Positions 39,991 to 52,400 of a DNA stretch of 64,000 nucleotides are shown here, piece after piece. Source of the stretch: Andrena cerasifolii (taxonomy: Eukaryota; Arthropoda; Insecta; Hymenoptera; Andrenidae); the NCBI RefSeq assembly GCF_050908995.1, contig NC_135120.1, forward strand, positions 558,001-622,000. The letters are read 5' to 3'. The notes beneath the pieces were generated by a model. It had not been told where the DNA came from, ran no database searches, and was given only the letters and a program-made list of their open reading frames with translations. A program made the position numbers and the translations under genes. Every line of letters starts with the position of its first letter. Positions within the stretch are counted from its first letter, which is position 1.

Positions 39991-42580
39991 TTACAGAGGT
40001 TCTCTAATCGGCTGTTGTCGATTGTATCTGCTATCTATAATTTCTGGCAACATGCAGTCCTCATAGAACTTGCTCAGTTTGTCTTCCATCTCTGTTGCCC
40101 AGAATCGATCATCTCTCGTCCATAAACAAAAATAGGCCCGTTGCCTTTTCGTTATGTGCAATTGTCCTTGCACTTGATAATAGTAATGATGATTTTGATT
40201 CATTTCATTACCCTTGAAAATACGCCGTATATTACCAAGTTGCTTTATTGCTTCAGCAGGTGTTAAATCCTTGGCCGATTCAGGACACTTTACTTCGACG
40301 ATTTTATCATGGTCCACGAGGCCGTCAGGAGTTGCACCTAGCAAGGAACACTATTCAATTGATGATGGAATCGCGCAGATTTTTTTATATGGATCGAAGG
40401 TATATGTTACAGAGGTCACAAAAATGTAAATTAAAGATGCTCCCAAAAGCTGGTCTGACCTAGAAAAATCAACAAAGGTGGAACAGGGGAAAGAAGAAAA
40501 ATGAGAGAAAGAGAATGACAAAACCGTTTGTTGAAATTTAATTATCTCTATTATATGAAAATACGTTATAGTAAATGAATGATAATATATTAATGATAGA
40601 TAACAATTAGAAAAAATTAATGACAATAAATAAAATTAATGAAATAATATTATTGAAATCACAACAGTGGGTAATTAACCATTACATTTATGATAATCTT
40701 GTAGACAAGAAGGTTTAAAAAAGTGATTGAAATAATAATAATTTTCACAATGACTACAACGAGCGAACAGCTTTTTTCCAGCTTTCTTACCATGGTTGAC
40801 GGCTCTTTATCCATTGCCGTACTCAATCTGCTAAACGCCCCTTTTGTATTATATTGGACGACTGCAGCGGAGACTCTGCCCTGATACGAGCCCTCTCGTT
40901 CAAAGTTTATCCTTTTGCCTCCTATGAATTTGGCAATGATATTATTAAAACTTTCAACAGCATTGTTATTTAAACCGTGCAGCAAACTGTCAGCTTTAGG
41001 GAAAAGTGGCTGCATCGCTTCTTCGATACTCTGATAAATACCAGCTTCTCTCAACCTTGGTACGTAGTTCTCTCTGTTTGGATCAGAGTATTTCTTACAG
41101 AAGTATGCTAACTTCTGACATTCCTTGTGTTCACCGAAAACGTGACTCGGTACATTCCTCAAGTCTTCCTTCAAATTTCTTACTCGTTCCTCGAGTGTTA
41201 TTTCTTCTTGCAACCGGTATTCTGCAGCTTTCTTTATACCAGTACGCAAGCGGAGAGCATTATTCTTTACGACAGCTCTTAGGTCTTTATCGCGGCCTTT
41301 TGTTGCGATTTCGTTTATTTTTTTACTGAAATTGCGTAGCAGGTGATTGGTGCATTCTATTTTTCGTACCTGCACCAGGTAGTTTTTATATGGATCACTG
41401 TCCAATATCTTTTTGTACATACTGCTATCGCCATCGGCAACTAATATAGTGTATATTAGGCCGTGCATATCTATGCTGCAATTGAAGCCTTCGACAATAG
41501 CAACACTCTCCATGCCAGTTGAACTCTGATTACGGCCCCAGTTCTTGAAGCAACGATGCTCGCGCGGTTCTTCCTTCTTCGTACCTGCTATTTGGCAAGT
41601 CATGCAGAATTTATTCTTCACGCTGATGTACAGCACTTTCTTCGTGTAGTATCCCACGATGGCTCCTACGCCAGAGAGAGAATTGTAATCTCCTCCGCGG
41701 TAGGACCTTTTCATCCAGCTGCCATTCGCGATAACTGGAATAAACGGTAGATTGGATTCTGCATGTACGTCGCCTCTTGCTATAGCTAATGCTTTTCCTC
41801 TTTTCCAGCATGTTCCATTTCGCGTTGTGCGGCCACTTCGAGGCCATCGATTAGGTCATTCTAACAGTTCTCGTAGATCCTTTTCGTCATACAGGACACG
41901 TTCACGGCAGTCAATATGTCCTCCAGTTGATTATATCCGCCACCTGTCATCATTGTTGCGGAAACAGCGGCGCGGTTGATATCCATAGTGGTATCACTCT
42001 TCCGAAGGCAGGATATGTGCTCTGTGTATTTGCACATTTTGCACTCTACATAATACACATTTTCTAGTCCATTCCGTTGACATCTAATTATTTCAAAATG
42101 TTCGATGCCACAGCCAATAGTGGAATGTTTTCCAAGATTTTTTATTTGTTCGAAAACATATGGAAAATCAACGAGGTCTATTCCTTCTGAAATTGGATTT
42201 TCCGGCTGTTCTGGTTCTGCATTTTCTACCACCCAGTAATCGGCATCGCTTCCAACATCTTGAGTCGTTTCTTCGTTGATGTCTCTTAGGGATTGTATCT
42301 CATCGCTGTCTCTGTCGAAATCTATATCTTGCACAATTCTTTCTTCGGTCGACTCGAAATGCACATCTTCTACAATTTCCTCTTCGTCCGGATTGAAATT
42401 TATTTCTTCTATAATATCTTCCGCGCCCGTATCGAAATGTACTTCTTCTACAATTCCTTCGATATTTGGAGAATCTTCAAAATTTTCATCCGCAGCAGAT
42501 ATGCTTGGATGTGTTCCGTACGAGATACCTGCTTCCGCCACGGTATCCTGAATTACCATGAGGCACGCTGTGTTCTTCAA
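39991..42580 (-). pseudogene. Mutator-like transposase with YqaJ nuclease domain, broken
   Basis: From the N-terminus (42580 side): an acidic region with four 13-residue repeats such as IVEEVHFDTGAED, then CxxC pairs (CKMCKYTEHISC). A stop follows at about 41861-41863 and a frameshift near 41795. The central domain is 41714-40659, with KRSYRGGDYNSLSG, ADGDSSMYKKILDSDPY and ECTNHLLRNF, the Mutator-like transposase type common in insects. A C-terminal PD-(D/E)XK nuclease of YqaJ type (40344-39991) has GATPDGLV and IVEVKCP. The first ATG is uncertain; 42559 is likelier than 42580. The 40345-40658 segment may be an intron or decayed coding DNA. Confidence 0.7.
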
Positions 42581-42599
42581 TCGTTGTCTGCATGTAAAG

Positions 42600-43765
42600 A
42601 GTTAATAATCAGTAACACGTGGTACATACATAGAAATAAGAAAAACATACATTAGAAAAGAAAAACAGGCATAGTTAAAGAAGACATAGTAAGCCTCGAA
42701 GCGAAAGCCTCGGAACGAAGTAAGATACCCGTGTGCGTGTGAGATAATACTAACGCAATCAAAATTTAAAATTAAAACGCGAGTGTGTACCTGACAATTT
42801 ATTTACTCGTTATGTGCAGTCTAATAAAGTTATATATTTGTTCGCAAAAAGATACAACAAACTTTTTTATTTTTGGTTCCAGTTTCATGAAACTTTTACC
42901 AACATGTTTGTTAGAATGTCCTGATTAAAAAATGATACCAAACACGACGTAAATCGGACAACTTTTACTTATCGTGGATACGAATAATTTTTATTTATAT
43001 AATTGTCGAGACCATATCGTGTTTGGTGCCATTTTAATCGAAAAAATCGTCACAAATATGTTAGTAAAAAATTTATAAAAAAAGAACCAAAAATAAAATA
43101 ATTTTTATCGCGAACCTCGTTTTGCATCGGTGTTGTCTCTCACCGATTTTCGATTTCGGCTCGGGTATGGCATGATTGGCGCTAGGGGTGATAGAAATTA
43201 ACACTATTAACAGATACATAGTCATAATTCTAAACCCTAATCGAGACTTTACCGTAGTTCCTATATTTTTAGAACGTTGTCTACAGCCTCGAACGTAGGA
43301 GAAGAGGGCGAGTGGAAGAAAGAACTGCCGATTGCCCCCACCTTTTTCATTCGCTGTCCTTTTCTGCGGCCGAAACATATTACCACTAAATATGTATTAT
43401 TCAAATTATACCGTGTTTGGTGTCATTTATCATTAGGGAAATATCACAAATGTTACGATGCTATATTCATGAAAATATTATTATTGCATTACTGTGAATA
43501 TCATTCTAATTCATCTTCGCGATACGAAGAAGGACGTGATACAAATGTTCCTCTTAGACAACGTGATCCCCTCGCTACGCAACCGAAGGACATGCACTTT
43601 TGACCCGTTTTCTTTTCACACGCACACACCTGCGCAACCGTATCCACTGCTCGCAAGCGAAGGCAACCACAAGCAGACATGTCTGCGCTTCGATACGCGG
43701 CTGTGTGTGTATGCAGGCACGCGTGCACTTGACCGCGTGTGAAAAGAATACTTTTCGCATTTCAT
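42600..43765. other. Intergenic with a partial foldback
   Basis: An imperfect inverted pair spans about 42846-42965 and 43000-43115 (ttatttttggttcc and its complement, plus accaaacacgac). Otherwise there is no gene. Confidence 0.45.
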
Positions 43766-44965
43766 TCCTGGGTCATTTCACGCGAAGTCGGACACTTTTC
43801 GGAGTAACTTTTCGGATTTTGGTGCAACTTGATATGTTGTAGTCTTGAGGGATCTATAAACATATCTAGAAGGATTTTTCAAAATGTCAAAAATTGTGGA
43901 TCTTACAACTCCTTGAAATATAGTGTTTACTTTTCTTAAAAAAATTCTAACTGTTGAACTAACAAACTGATAAAAATGACCTTTTAGGTGCTTACAATGA
44001 AGACATAAGAGTACCTAATAAAAATTATTTCACTCCAAAAAAAAAATTTTTGACCATTTATTTTGCAATTGTTGTAAACAAATGCAATTTTGTAATTGAA
44101 GGCCCCTTTTTAAAAATTTGAAAAAATGAGGATATAGTCTTATTTGTCCTCTTTACGGATCCGTTTTCAGAACTACAGACACTTTAAAATGGCGAAATGA
44201 AAATTACTTGTATGTAACGCTGCCTCAAATCACACCGGCTAGACTGGCTGGACCGTGCGGTGCTCACAGCGGCCAAGTGGCTATATCTGATATTGTTATA
44301 TAGGGTTGTCGCGAATGGTAAGTATTTGACAAAAACTGAAAGAGGAAAACTTTTAATATTTTTTATACCCAACATAATACCTGTATGTCATCTTTTGGTG
44401 TTCGCGATATTTTTCGTGAACCGAAGGTGACCTTCAGTTTTTTAAATGGAATGCTACATATTTCATTACCTAATATGAAAGTGTATAACTGTCAAGACAA
44501 ATTCAACCGTATGGTGTACTATGACTTTCAAGGTCACGCAAGGTTAGGAATGAAAGAAATAGATAGTTGTATATTGTAGCACACACGGCTCATTGTCAGT
44601 CTGTCGATGCGGTGCTGAGCGGCGCAGCGTCACATGCAATTAATTTTCATGCCACTAATTTTAAAGTGTTCGCGCTTCTGAAAACGTGACCATAAAGAGC
44701 ACAAGTAGGGCTGTATCCTCAATTTTTTTTCAAAATTTTAAATAGTGCCCTGCTAGTATAAAATTGCATTTGTTTAAAACAATTGCAGAATAAATGGTCT
44801 AAAATTTGTTTTTTTTAAGAGACATAATTTTTATAGCGTACTCTTACTTCCCCAGTGTAAGCAGTCAATAGCTCATTCTAACCTGTCTCTTTGTTCGACA
44901 GTTATAATTTAATGAAAGAAGTCAATTTCCACAATCTTGAAAATTTTCAAATTCGCGTGGAATGA
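43766..44965. mobile_element. Long-armed foldback element, copy 2 (about 1.2 kb)
   Basis: The left end with gggtcatttcacgcgaagtc and the right end with its complement (attcgcgtggaatgactc) are mirrored. Internal blocks such as caattgttgtaaacaaatgcaa and aacgctgc also recur inverted, so the arms reach about 450 bp. The central segment 44230-44600 is unique and carries a short ORF. Copy 1 is at 29977-30870. Confidence 0.75.
44385..44579 (+). CDS. Short ORF in the foldback centre (64 aa)
   Basis: It begins MSSFGVRDIFREPK and ends at TAG 44577. The composition looks like ordinary globular protein rather than repeat translation (for example VYNCQDKFNRMVYYDF). The part around ggtgtactatgactttcaag is conserved in copy 1 at about 30460. 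It may be a captured exon or chance; no family is recognised. Confidence 0.25.
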   Translation: MSSFGVRDIFREPKVTFSFLNGMLHISLPNMKVYNCQDKFNRMVYYDFQGHARLGMKEIDSCIL

Positions 44966-44989
44966 CTCTCATTGAAAGTCTAGAATACT

Positions 44990-44993
<4 letters not shown>

Positions 44994-45056
<63 letters not shown>
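44994..45056. repeat. (GA)n microsatellite
   Basis: About 30 uninterrupted ga units. Confidence 0.95.
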
Positions 45057-45057
<1 letters not shown>

Positions 45058-45588
45058 TTGGTAATAATATAATTGAAATGGTACAACATTGTATACGACA
45101 CACAGGACCATATTTCTAATAAATTATAACCTGAAGGAATAAAAATATTTCCAAATAAACATTTTGTCCTTTTGCACATTCGGACAATACGACGCAGAAA
45201 GAATAGACAGGCTTTCCAAATCATTATCATATTTTTAACGTTGTACCTCCTAAAATTCAACGAGGGGCTGCAGGGTGGTATTTCGTTTTATGGAACGTTG
45301 TGAAATAACGAAGAAACGAAGAAACTCACTTCTTTCTGGCGGAAGGGAGGAGCGAGATGGAACACTGCGTGCGTGATGGTCGCAAGCGCTTACCGTGAGC
45401 ACGAAAATCGCTTCGCAAAATCTTGTCGCGAGGACAGAGTGTCAGGCGTCCGAAAGACGGAGGGAGACAAAACATCAACGAGTCGTCTGTCTCGTACCGT
45501 CCTCGCTCGCTTTCGCTCTCGTTCCATCTCGCTCTCGCCTTCGCCGGACAAGAGTAAGACAGAAGTGGTGGGGATAGCGAAAATATAG
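45057..45588. other. Intergenic, nothing recognised
   Basis: Only short unsupported ORFs; 45373-45588 is Arg/Ser-rich without a domain. Confidence 0.35.
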
Positions 45589-45810
45589 GTATTCAGCGAC
45601 AGTATTGTCCGATTCTCGCGGTAACTTTGTCGCTGTCGATGGGTCGTAAAAGAGAAGGATAGAACGAGGGTCGTATCAGCCGAGAAATAAAGCCAGCGTC
45701 TCGGCTGCTAATACAGAGACACAGCGTTATTTAGCGGAGGGGGAACGCCTACAGGAGTGGTGGTAACGTGTGCGTGATGACGAAAGCTGACGCACACATT
45801 ACTAATCAGA
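45589..45810. repeat. Interspersed repeat with half hairpin
   Basis: It matches 30960-31230, including the acaggagtggtggtaac block, but the second hairpin arm is mostly lost. Confidence 0.7.
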
Positions 45811-45823
45811 AATATATGTAGAT

Positions 45824-47290
45824 CAGAGTTGGGCAAAATGTAATCTAATTACAAATTACAAATTACGATTAAAATGTAATTGTGTAATTCAATTACAGAT
45901 TACTTCCTATAATCATTAATTTAGTTGACCACAATTACAATTACGATGTAATTGTAATTGTAATTGTGCAGGACAATTACATGGTAATTGTAATTGTAAT
46001 AGTGCAGGACAATTACATCGTAATTGTAATTGTGCAGGACAATTGCATCCTAATTGTAATTGTGCAGGACAATTACTATTACTATTACTGCTACTATGAA
46101 CATTTATTACTATTGAAACGATATTTACGGAATAAATTTTAATAAATGGTAATTGAATACGTACCGAAAAAGTCAAAGGATTCAAGGCCGGGAATCACAC
46201 CTTGCATTTTTCATTACCGTTCATAATTCAGTAATGCAATCTTTCCATAATTATTCAACGCGCAAAAACCGAGAGTGAAACTATTGTCTGGTTATATCTG
46301 ATATTTTGAAGATTTACATCTGGTTTTATCAACGCCTATGTACGCTCTTGTTTGCTTACACTGTATCTATCCGGTTCAGTGCCAGTGAAAACTGTTTTTG
46401 TATCCTTGTTTGTGTTTTTATGTTCTGTGTGAAGTTTTCGTACTTGAATTATTAATTATGGAAAGATTTCATTACTGAATTACGAACGGTAATGAAAAAC
46501 GCAAGGTGTGATTCCCGGTCTTGAATCCTTTGACTTTTTCGGTATGGATATTCTCCGCCAACAAGTCTTCGATGGATGCGCCGAAATTTCTGATGAACCG
46601 GATTTATTCCGAAGAATACGAGGATCATTCAACCGAAGACTTGAGACGTGCATAGGGCAAGAAGGCGGTCATTTCCAACATTTGCTATAACCAGAAGGTT
46701 AAATTTTAATACATTGTTACGTTCGTCGCCTCGATCGCAGCTATGCAAGTGACCCCCATTACTTTTTTCTTGGCTACTCCGCGCGAGCGATCAGCCGGCG
46801 GACCGACTGCTGATTATTGTGAGAGCGAGAAAACGATCGATCGAGAAGAGCCATCCACGAACAACAATTAATATTTCTATGTTTGTCTTTTACTGAAATT
46901 ATTATTTTTGCACCAGTTTGATAAAGTTATGACTGACCTACAATTCGGTATCTATAACAAAACCTTTAAAAATGCTATTGTTTTCGCAGCAACCACTATT
47001 TGTTAATTCTAATTGTAATCGTAATTGCCTTGCACGATTACAATTGTGATTGTAATTGCCCTACAGTTACATCTGACAATTACAATTGTAATTGTAATTG
47101 TAATTGCCCTGCATAATTATAATCGTAATTGTCACTGCCCTGCAATTACATTTGGCAATTACAATCGCAATTGTTCAGAGAAATTACATTGTAATTGCAA
47201 TTACTTTTTAATCGGAATTACTCTGTAATCGTAATGAAAGTAATTGATTACGTAATCAATTACATTTGTAATTGATTATGCCCAACTCTG
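45824..47290. mobile_element. Foldback transposon with CAGAGTTGGGC termini
   Basis: It begins cagagttgggcaaaatg and ends with the complement gcccaactctg. Both subterminal regions are packed with taattgtaat-type repeats. An internal inverted pair of about 100 bp (46167-46265 / 46446-46545) flanks a short AT-rich core. No transposase was seen. A 233-bp relative lies at 56602-56834. Confidence 0.75.
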
Positions 47291-47926
47291 GTCGCAGACA
47301 CTTCTTCCGCGCAAGCGGCCTGATTGTTGCCAACATAATTGATTATTACTCGGAAGTCGCAAAAAAGTGCAACTTCTCCTTTCGCACATACATTCTTTAT
47401 ACTATAGACTATCAAATAATATAAGTTTCAAAGATGCCTGACGATTCCGAAAAATGTAACATGCGATTAAAAACGACCATCCCATAATTTCTTATATTTC
47501 AGTTGATTATAACTTTGTATATATTTCAATAACATAGAATGAATGCACAATTTCATCTTATAGATAAATGAAAGCATTTTCAATTTTGTGAAGTGTGAAT
47601 TTATACAAATTATTGACCTTTTAGTTTACGCGCGCTCAATAGCTTTTGCTATCATAAAAACGCTGTGTTAATTTTAACTCGGCCCAAATAAATCGCACAA
47701 GAAATTTGTTACTCTCTTCTTACACAGGAAAGTAGCCGCTTTCGACTGGTGTAAATGGAATTTATGTAAAAAAAATTCATGCTCCCCGTGGAACATCACA
47801 AAGTTGAAGAAAATTTTTTAAAATTGACCAAGTGCTCTTTATATTGCTATAACTTTTCCGAAAAGCAATGCATCTAAAATTTGAAAAAGCGGCTGAAAGT
47901 AGAGATTCCACGCTTTCAAACCATAT
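47291..47926. other. Intergenic, AT-rich
   Basis: No gene or repeat recognised. Confidence 0.4.
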
Positions 47927-48196
47927 TGTTACACTTTTGTGTAACGGGGGTAGCTCGGTTTAGCATAATTAGGTTTAATACAACAATACAATATGAAACT
48001 ACAAGAACGGTGAACAACAAGAAATGTCTAATACAAGGATAATGCAGTAATCTCGATACGTCTATTCGCGATGGCGTCTGACTCTCGAATGACAGCTTGA
48101 CAGGCGATCGATCCGATCGCCTTCTTCTCGCTGTCCTCTTGTTCTTGTCACGAGCACCAGCAGGCCTTGGATTTCAACTAAAGGGTGCTCGCAACA
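47927..48196 (-). repeat. Gypsy B 3' LTR
   Basis: 270 bp, matches 54011-54280 at every position I compared. Confidence 0.95.
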
Positions 48197-49476
48197 CTGC
48201 CTCCCCCTCTGAAAGAGTGGTCGTCCCGACCGCTGCAGCCTCTTCGTTGCTGGCAGCCGTACCCTGGTCCGAAAGAGTGGAAAAACACTGCGTGGCCTCT
48301 TCCGTCCGGCGCCTCGGCATTCGCCTTCACGCCCAAGGGGAAAACCACCCAAAAACCCTGGGCAAGGCGTGGATACGGCGGATTCCCCCGAAGAACTTTC
48401 CCGTCCTTACCCTCCACTTGCGTCTTCTTTCTTGGACGCTTCTCTCTTGAAAAAGGCTTCTCTTCTTCGGCGACGCGTCCTCTTCTTGGGCAAAAACGGG
48501 TGGGGGAGTCCTTTCGTCCGGCGGTCGGTACTGTCATTCCTTTTTCTCGTCTTTTCTCTCTTCCGTTCTTTTTTTTCTTTCCTCTCTTGCTCCTGGGTCC
48601 CTTGTGTGTGAAAATGTGTAAACCGTCCCCTCTCCAGCGCATGGTTGCTGGAACTGCTCCAGCTCGCGGTCGTGCCTCCGACTGATGACGTTACTCTAAA
48701 TTCTTTCCGGTATTATTCCAAGTGGCTATCTGCAGGGTTGCCTAATAAATAAGTGACAACACTTTAGCCGATTCATTTTGATTTTGAAAAACGTTGGAGT
48801 CGAGAGAACCTGGAGGACGGAAAGGCGAACCGAACACGAAAGCAGAGGCTCACACCTAAACAATGAGCTTGCTATCGGCCCGTTCCCCGATCAATCCGCC
48901 CGGTACTCCCAGCTCGTGGAGTCTTCTCTCTTCTTTCTTCAATACTCCTCCAGTACTCCATTCCTTGGCATCCTGATGGCCCCATTCCTCTTCTAGGCCT
49001 CTGGTGCTGTCCCAGGGGACCGTCCTGTGCGTCCGGTTAGCGCTCCCGTCTCCGCGACATCCCCTCCAGCCGGTCCAAGCACCGCTTGTCCGCCTGGTGA
49101 TTGGGGATGCCATTTCCCGTCTGCTGTCCACCCTTCTCCTACTTTTCCTGGGTACCCCACGAGATCCTCCATCCCGGCCATCCCGGGGGCTCGTGAGGTC
49201 TCCTCCAGGGGGCTAGCGGGGCGCTTTCACGTATGTCCGCGCCCCCGCTGCGGACCGCCACGCTATTATGGCACATTCGGGGAATTCGGGAGCGCATATC
49301 CCAGCCGCGGTGGCAGTCCCCCGACACCTTGTCCCTCGTCGTGGGGTATCGAGAACCTGTAACAAAATAAGAGAGCGGGGGGCTGGACTGCGTACGCAGT
49401 CCAGTCCACCAGATTGAGTTCAAATCTTCTCTCTTGATTCTTTTTCTATCTTCAGTCCTTTTGTTCGGCAGATTCT
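48197..49476 (-). other. Gypsy B 3' untranslated region
   Basis: 1.28 kb between the pol stop and the 3' LTR. It is GC-rich and holds a Lys/Arg-rich minus-strand ORF (48178-48642) without recognisable domains. There is no convincing env. Confidence 0.5.
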
Positions 49477-52400
49477 TCAATAGGCTGCGAAACGTCCTTC
49501 GTATTTCGCAAGGCGGCGTACGTGGACCACCTGGCACTTCTTCCTAGGCGAACGTCGTATCCTATAGACGAGGTCGTTGATCCGATCCACTACTTCGTAT
49601 GGGCCTTCCCAGTCAGCTTGTAGCTTCGGGCATTTCCCTTTCGTTCTTCTTGGTTGAAACAACCACACTCGTCCTCCTGGCTGGAACTCCACTGCGTGTA
49701 CGTGCCTGTCGTACCACGTCTTCATCTTGGAGCTGTAGATATCCAAACGGCGGCGAACAAATTCGTGGATCTTCTTCATTTTCCCTCGGATCCATTCGGA
49801 ATATCCTTGTTCAATGTCCTCGTCTTCCTCTATTTCTGGAGGTAATCCTCTCCATAACTGTAGGGGTAAACGAAGTTCCTGGCCATACAGGATCATCGCT
49901 GGGGTCAGTTGCGTAGCCTCGTGACGTGCTGATCTATAAGCGAGGAGGAACATGGGGATCCACTCGTCCCAATCCCGCTGGTGTTCTGAAACAAACATTG
50001 CGAGGTATTGAAGCAATGTCCTGTTCAAACGTTCTACCAGCCCGTCGGATTGAGGATGCAGGGGAGTTGTTCGCGTCTTCCTGATTCCAAGCAGCTTGAG
50101 CAGTTCCTTGAAGACGGAGGATTCGAAGTTCCTTCCTTGGTCCGTGTGTATCTCTAAGGGTACACCATGACGACAAACTACGTTATGTAAAAGAGCTCTT
50201 GCCACTGTGACAGCTCGCTGGTCTGGCATCGCGATGACCTCCGGCCATCTGGTGAAATAGTCTGCCACAACTAGCATAAACCTGTTCCCGGCTTGGGACC
50301 TCGGGAGCGGACCCACAACGTCCAGGGCAAGTCTCTCGAACGGAGCTCCCACGTTGTACACTTTCAGGTTCCCTGCTCCCCTCTGACGTGGTCCCTTCTT
50401 CGCCGCACAGGTGTCACACCGCCGGCACCACTCTTCAACGTCTTGTCTACACGTGGGCCAGAAGAACTGTTGGCGAATCCTCGCCAAGGTCTTGTTTACC
50501 CCGAAGTGTCCAGCTGCTGGAGCATCATGAAACTCCTGCAGTACCTCTGCAACCCTTTCGTGTGGCACCACCAAAAGCCACGATGTCGTTGCACCATCGT
50601 GAGACTCCCATTTCCTGCAAAGTAAACCTTCGTGAACTTCCAGCGAGTCCCAGATTGTCCAGTAATACTTCAGTTGCGGGGAGAAACGAGCGACGTCTTG
50701 CCAGACGGGCTTCTCCCCTTCCCCTTTCTTTTTAAGGATGAACCCTATTTCTTCATCCTTTTCTTGACTTCTTTTCCACTTAGTCCTCTCATCATCGTAG
50801 AATATCCCGTGAATTTTCGTCGTAAAATTTCTTTCTGCTTCCGCTTCCTTTTTCTCTAGTCGATCACAGTTCTTACAGTCTTCTTCGGAGCAAGGTCTTC
50901 TGGATAGTCCATCGGCGTTCCTATGGGCTTTCCCTTCCCGATGACGAATCTCGAAGTCGTACTCCTGTAGTCGTTCAATCCAACGTGCGACTTGTCCTTC
51001 GGGGGTCTTGAAGGTGAGTAGCCAACGTAGCGCTGCATGGTCCGTCCTTACGATAAATCTTCGTCCGTAAAGGTAGTGATGGAAGTGTTCGATGGATTTC
51101 ACCACTGCCAGAAGCTCTCTCCGGGTGACGCAGTAGTTCCTCTCAGCTTTCCCCAAAGTCTTAGAGAAATAGGCGACAACCTTTTCTTGTCCTTCATGTT
51201 CCTGTGAGAGGATGCCGCCTATGGCGAAACCGGAGGCGTCCGTGTCCAAAATGAAGTCCTTTCCTGCCACTGGGTACGCTAGTACCGGGGCTCCGGTGAG
51301 TCTCTTCTTGAGCTCTTGGAAAACTTCTTGGCATTCTTCGGTCCAACGGTAATCCTGTTTGGTCTCGGTGAGGCGATGCAGGGGCTTGGCGATCCTGGAG
51401 AAATCCTTCACAAATTTTCGGTAATACGTACACAATCCGAGGAAACTTCTTAATTCCGTGATATTCTTCGGTTGTGGCCAATCCGATATTGCTCTAATCT
51501 TCTCTGGATCCGTCTTGACTCCGCTCTCGGTGACGATGTGGCCCAGATACTTCACTTCTCGGCAGAAGAAGGAGCATTTCTTGGGACTCATCAATAGTCC
51601 GGCTCGACGTAGGCGCGAAAACACTGTTCGAAGGCGTTCGAGCTCCTGCTCGAAGTCACTCCCGTAAATAATGATGTCGTCTAAGTAAACTAAGCAGATC
51701 TTCCAGGTCAGATCTTGTAGTACGTCCTCCATCAGGCGTTCGAACGTTGCGGGGGCATTGCACAATCCGAAGGGCATCACTTTGAACTGCCACAATCCTG
51801 TTCCTACAGAAAAAGCAGTTTTCTCTCGATCCTTTTTGTCCATAGAGATCTGCCAGTATCCGCTCTGCAAGTCCACAGTCGAAAACCACGAAGATCCGGC
51901 GAGTGCGTCCAGGGTATCCTCGATCCGGGGAAGAGGGTACGAGTCCTTCTTCGTAATTTCGTTCAGGCGTCGGTAATCTACGCAGAATCTTAAGGTCCCG
52001 TCCTTCTTCTTTACGAGGACGATCGGAGAGGACCAGGGACTCCGTGATTCTTCGATCACGCCCTGAGCCTTCATCTTCCGGAGCAGTTCTTCCACCTCTG
52101 CTCGACGATGTAGAGGTAGTCTCCGTGGCGCCTGTTTTATGGGTGGGTAGTCTCCAGTATTAACGGTGTGTTTCACCCGATCACAGTTCCCGATCTGGTT
52201 CGAATCCGTGGCGAAAACATCCTGAAATTCACACAGCAGGTCAGCAAACAGCTTCTTCTGGCTTTCTGACAAACCTGACGAGCAACGTGTGTACAGCTCC
52301 TCCAAATGCTGTGGGACGACTATTTCCTTCTCTTCTTCCTGCCGCTTCTTCTCGGCGGTCGGCTCGCCCAGGCGTATCTCCGGTTTGCCGGGAAGGCACA

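Noticed and set aside
45916..46185. Asn/Cys/Pro-Gln repeat ORF
   Set aside because: It is a translation of taattgtaat repeats in the foldback element.
48097..48685. Gypsy B env gene
   Set aside because: ORFs here lack a signal peptide, furin site or transmembrane segment and overlap the LTR.
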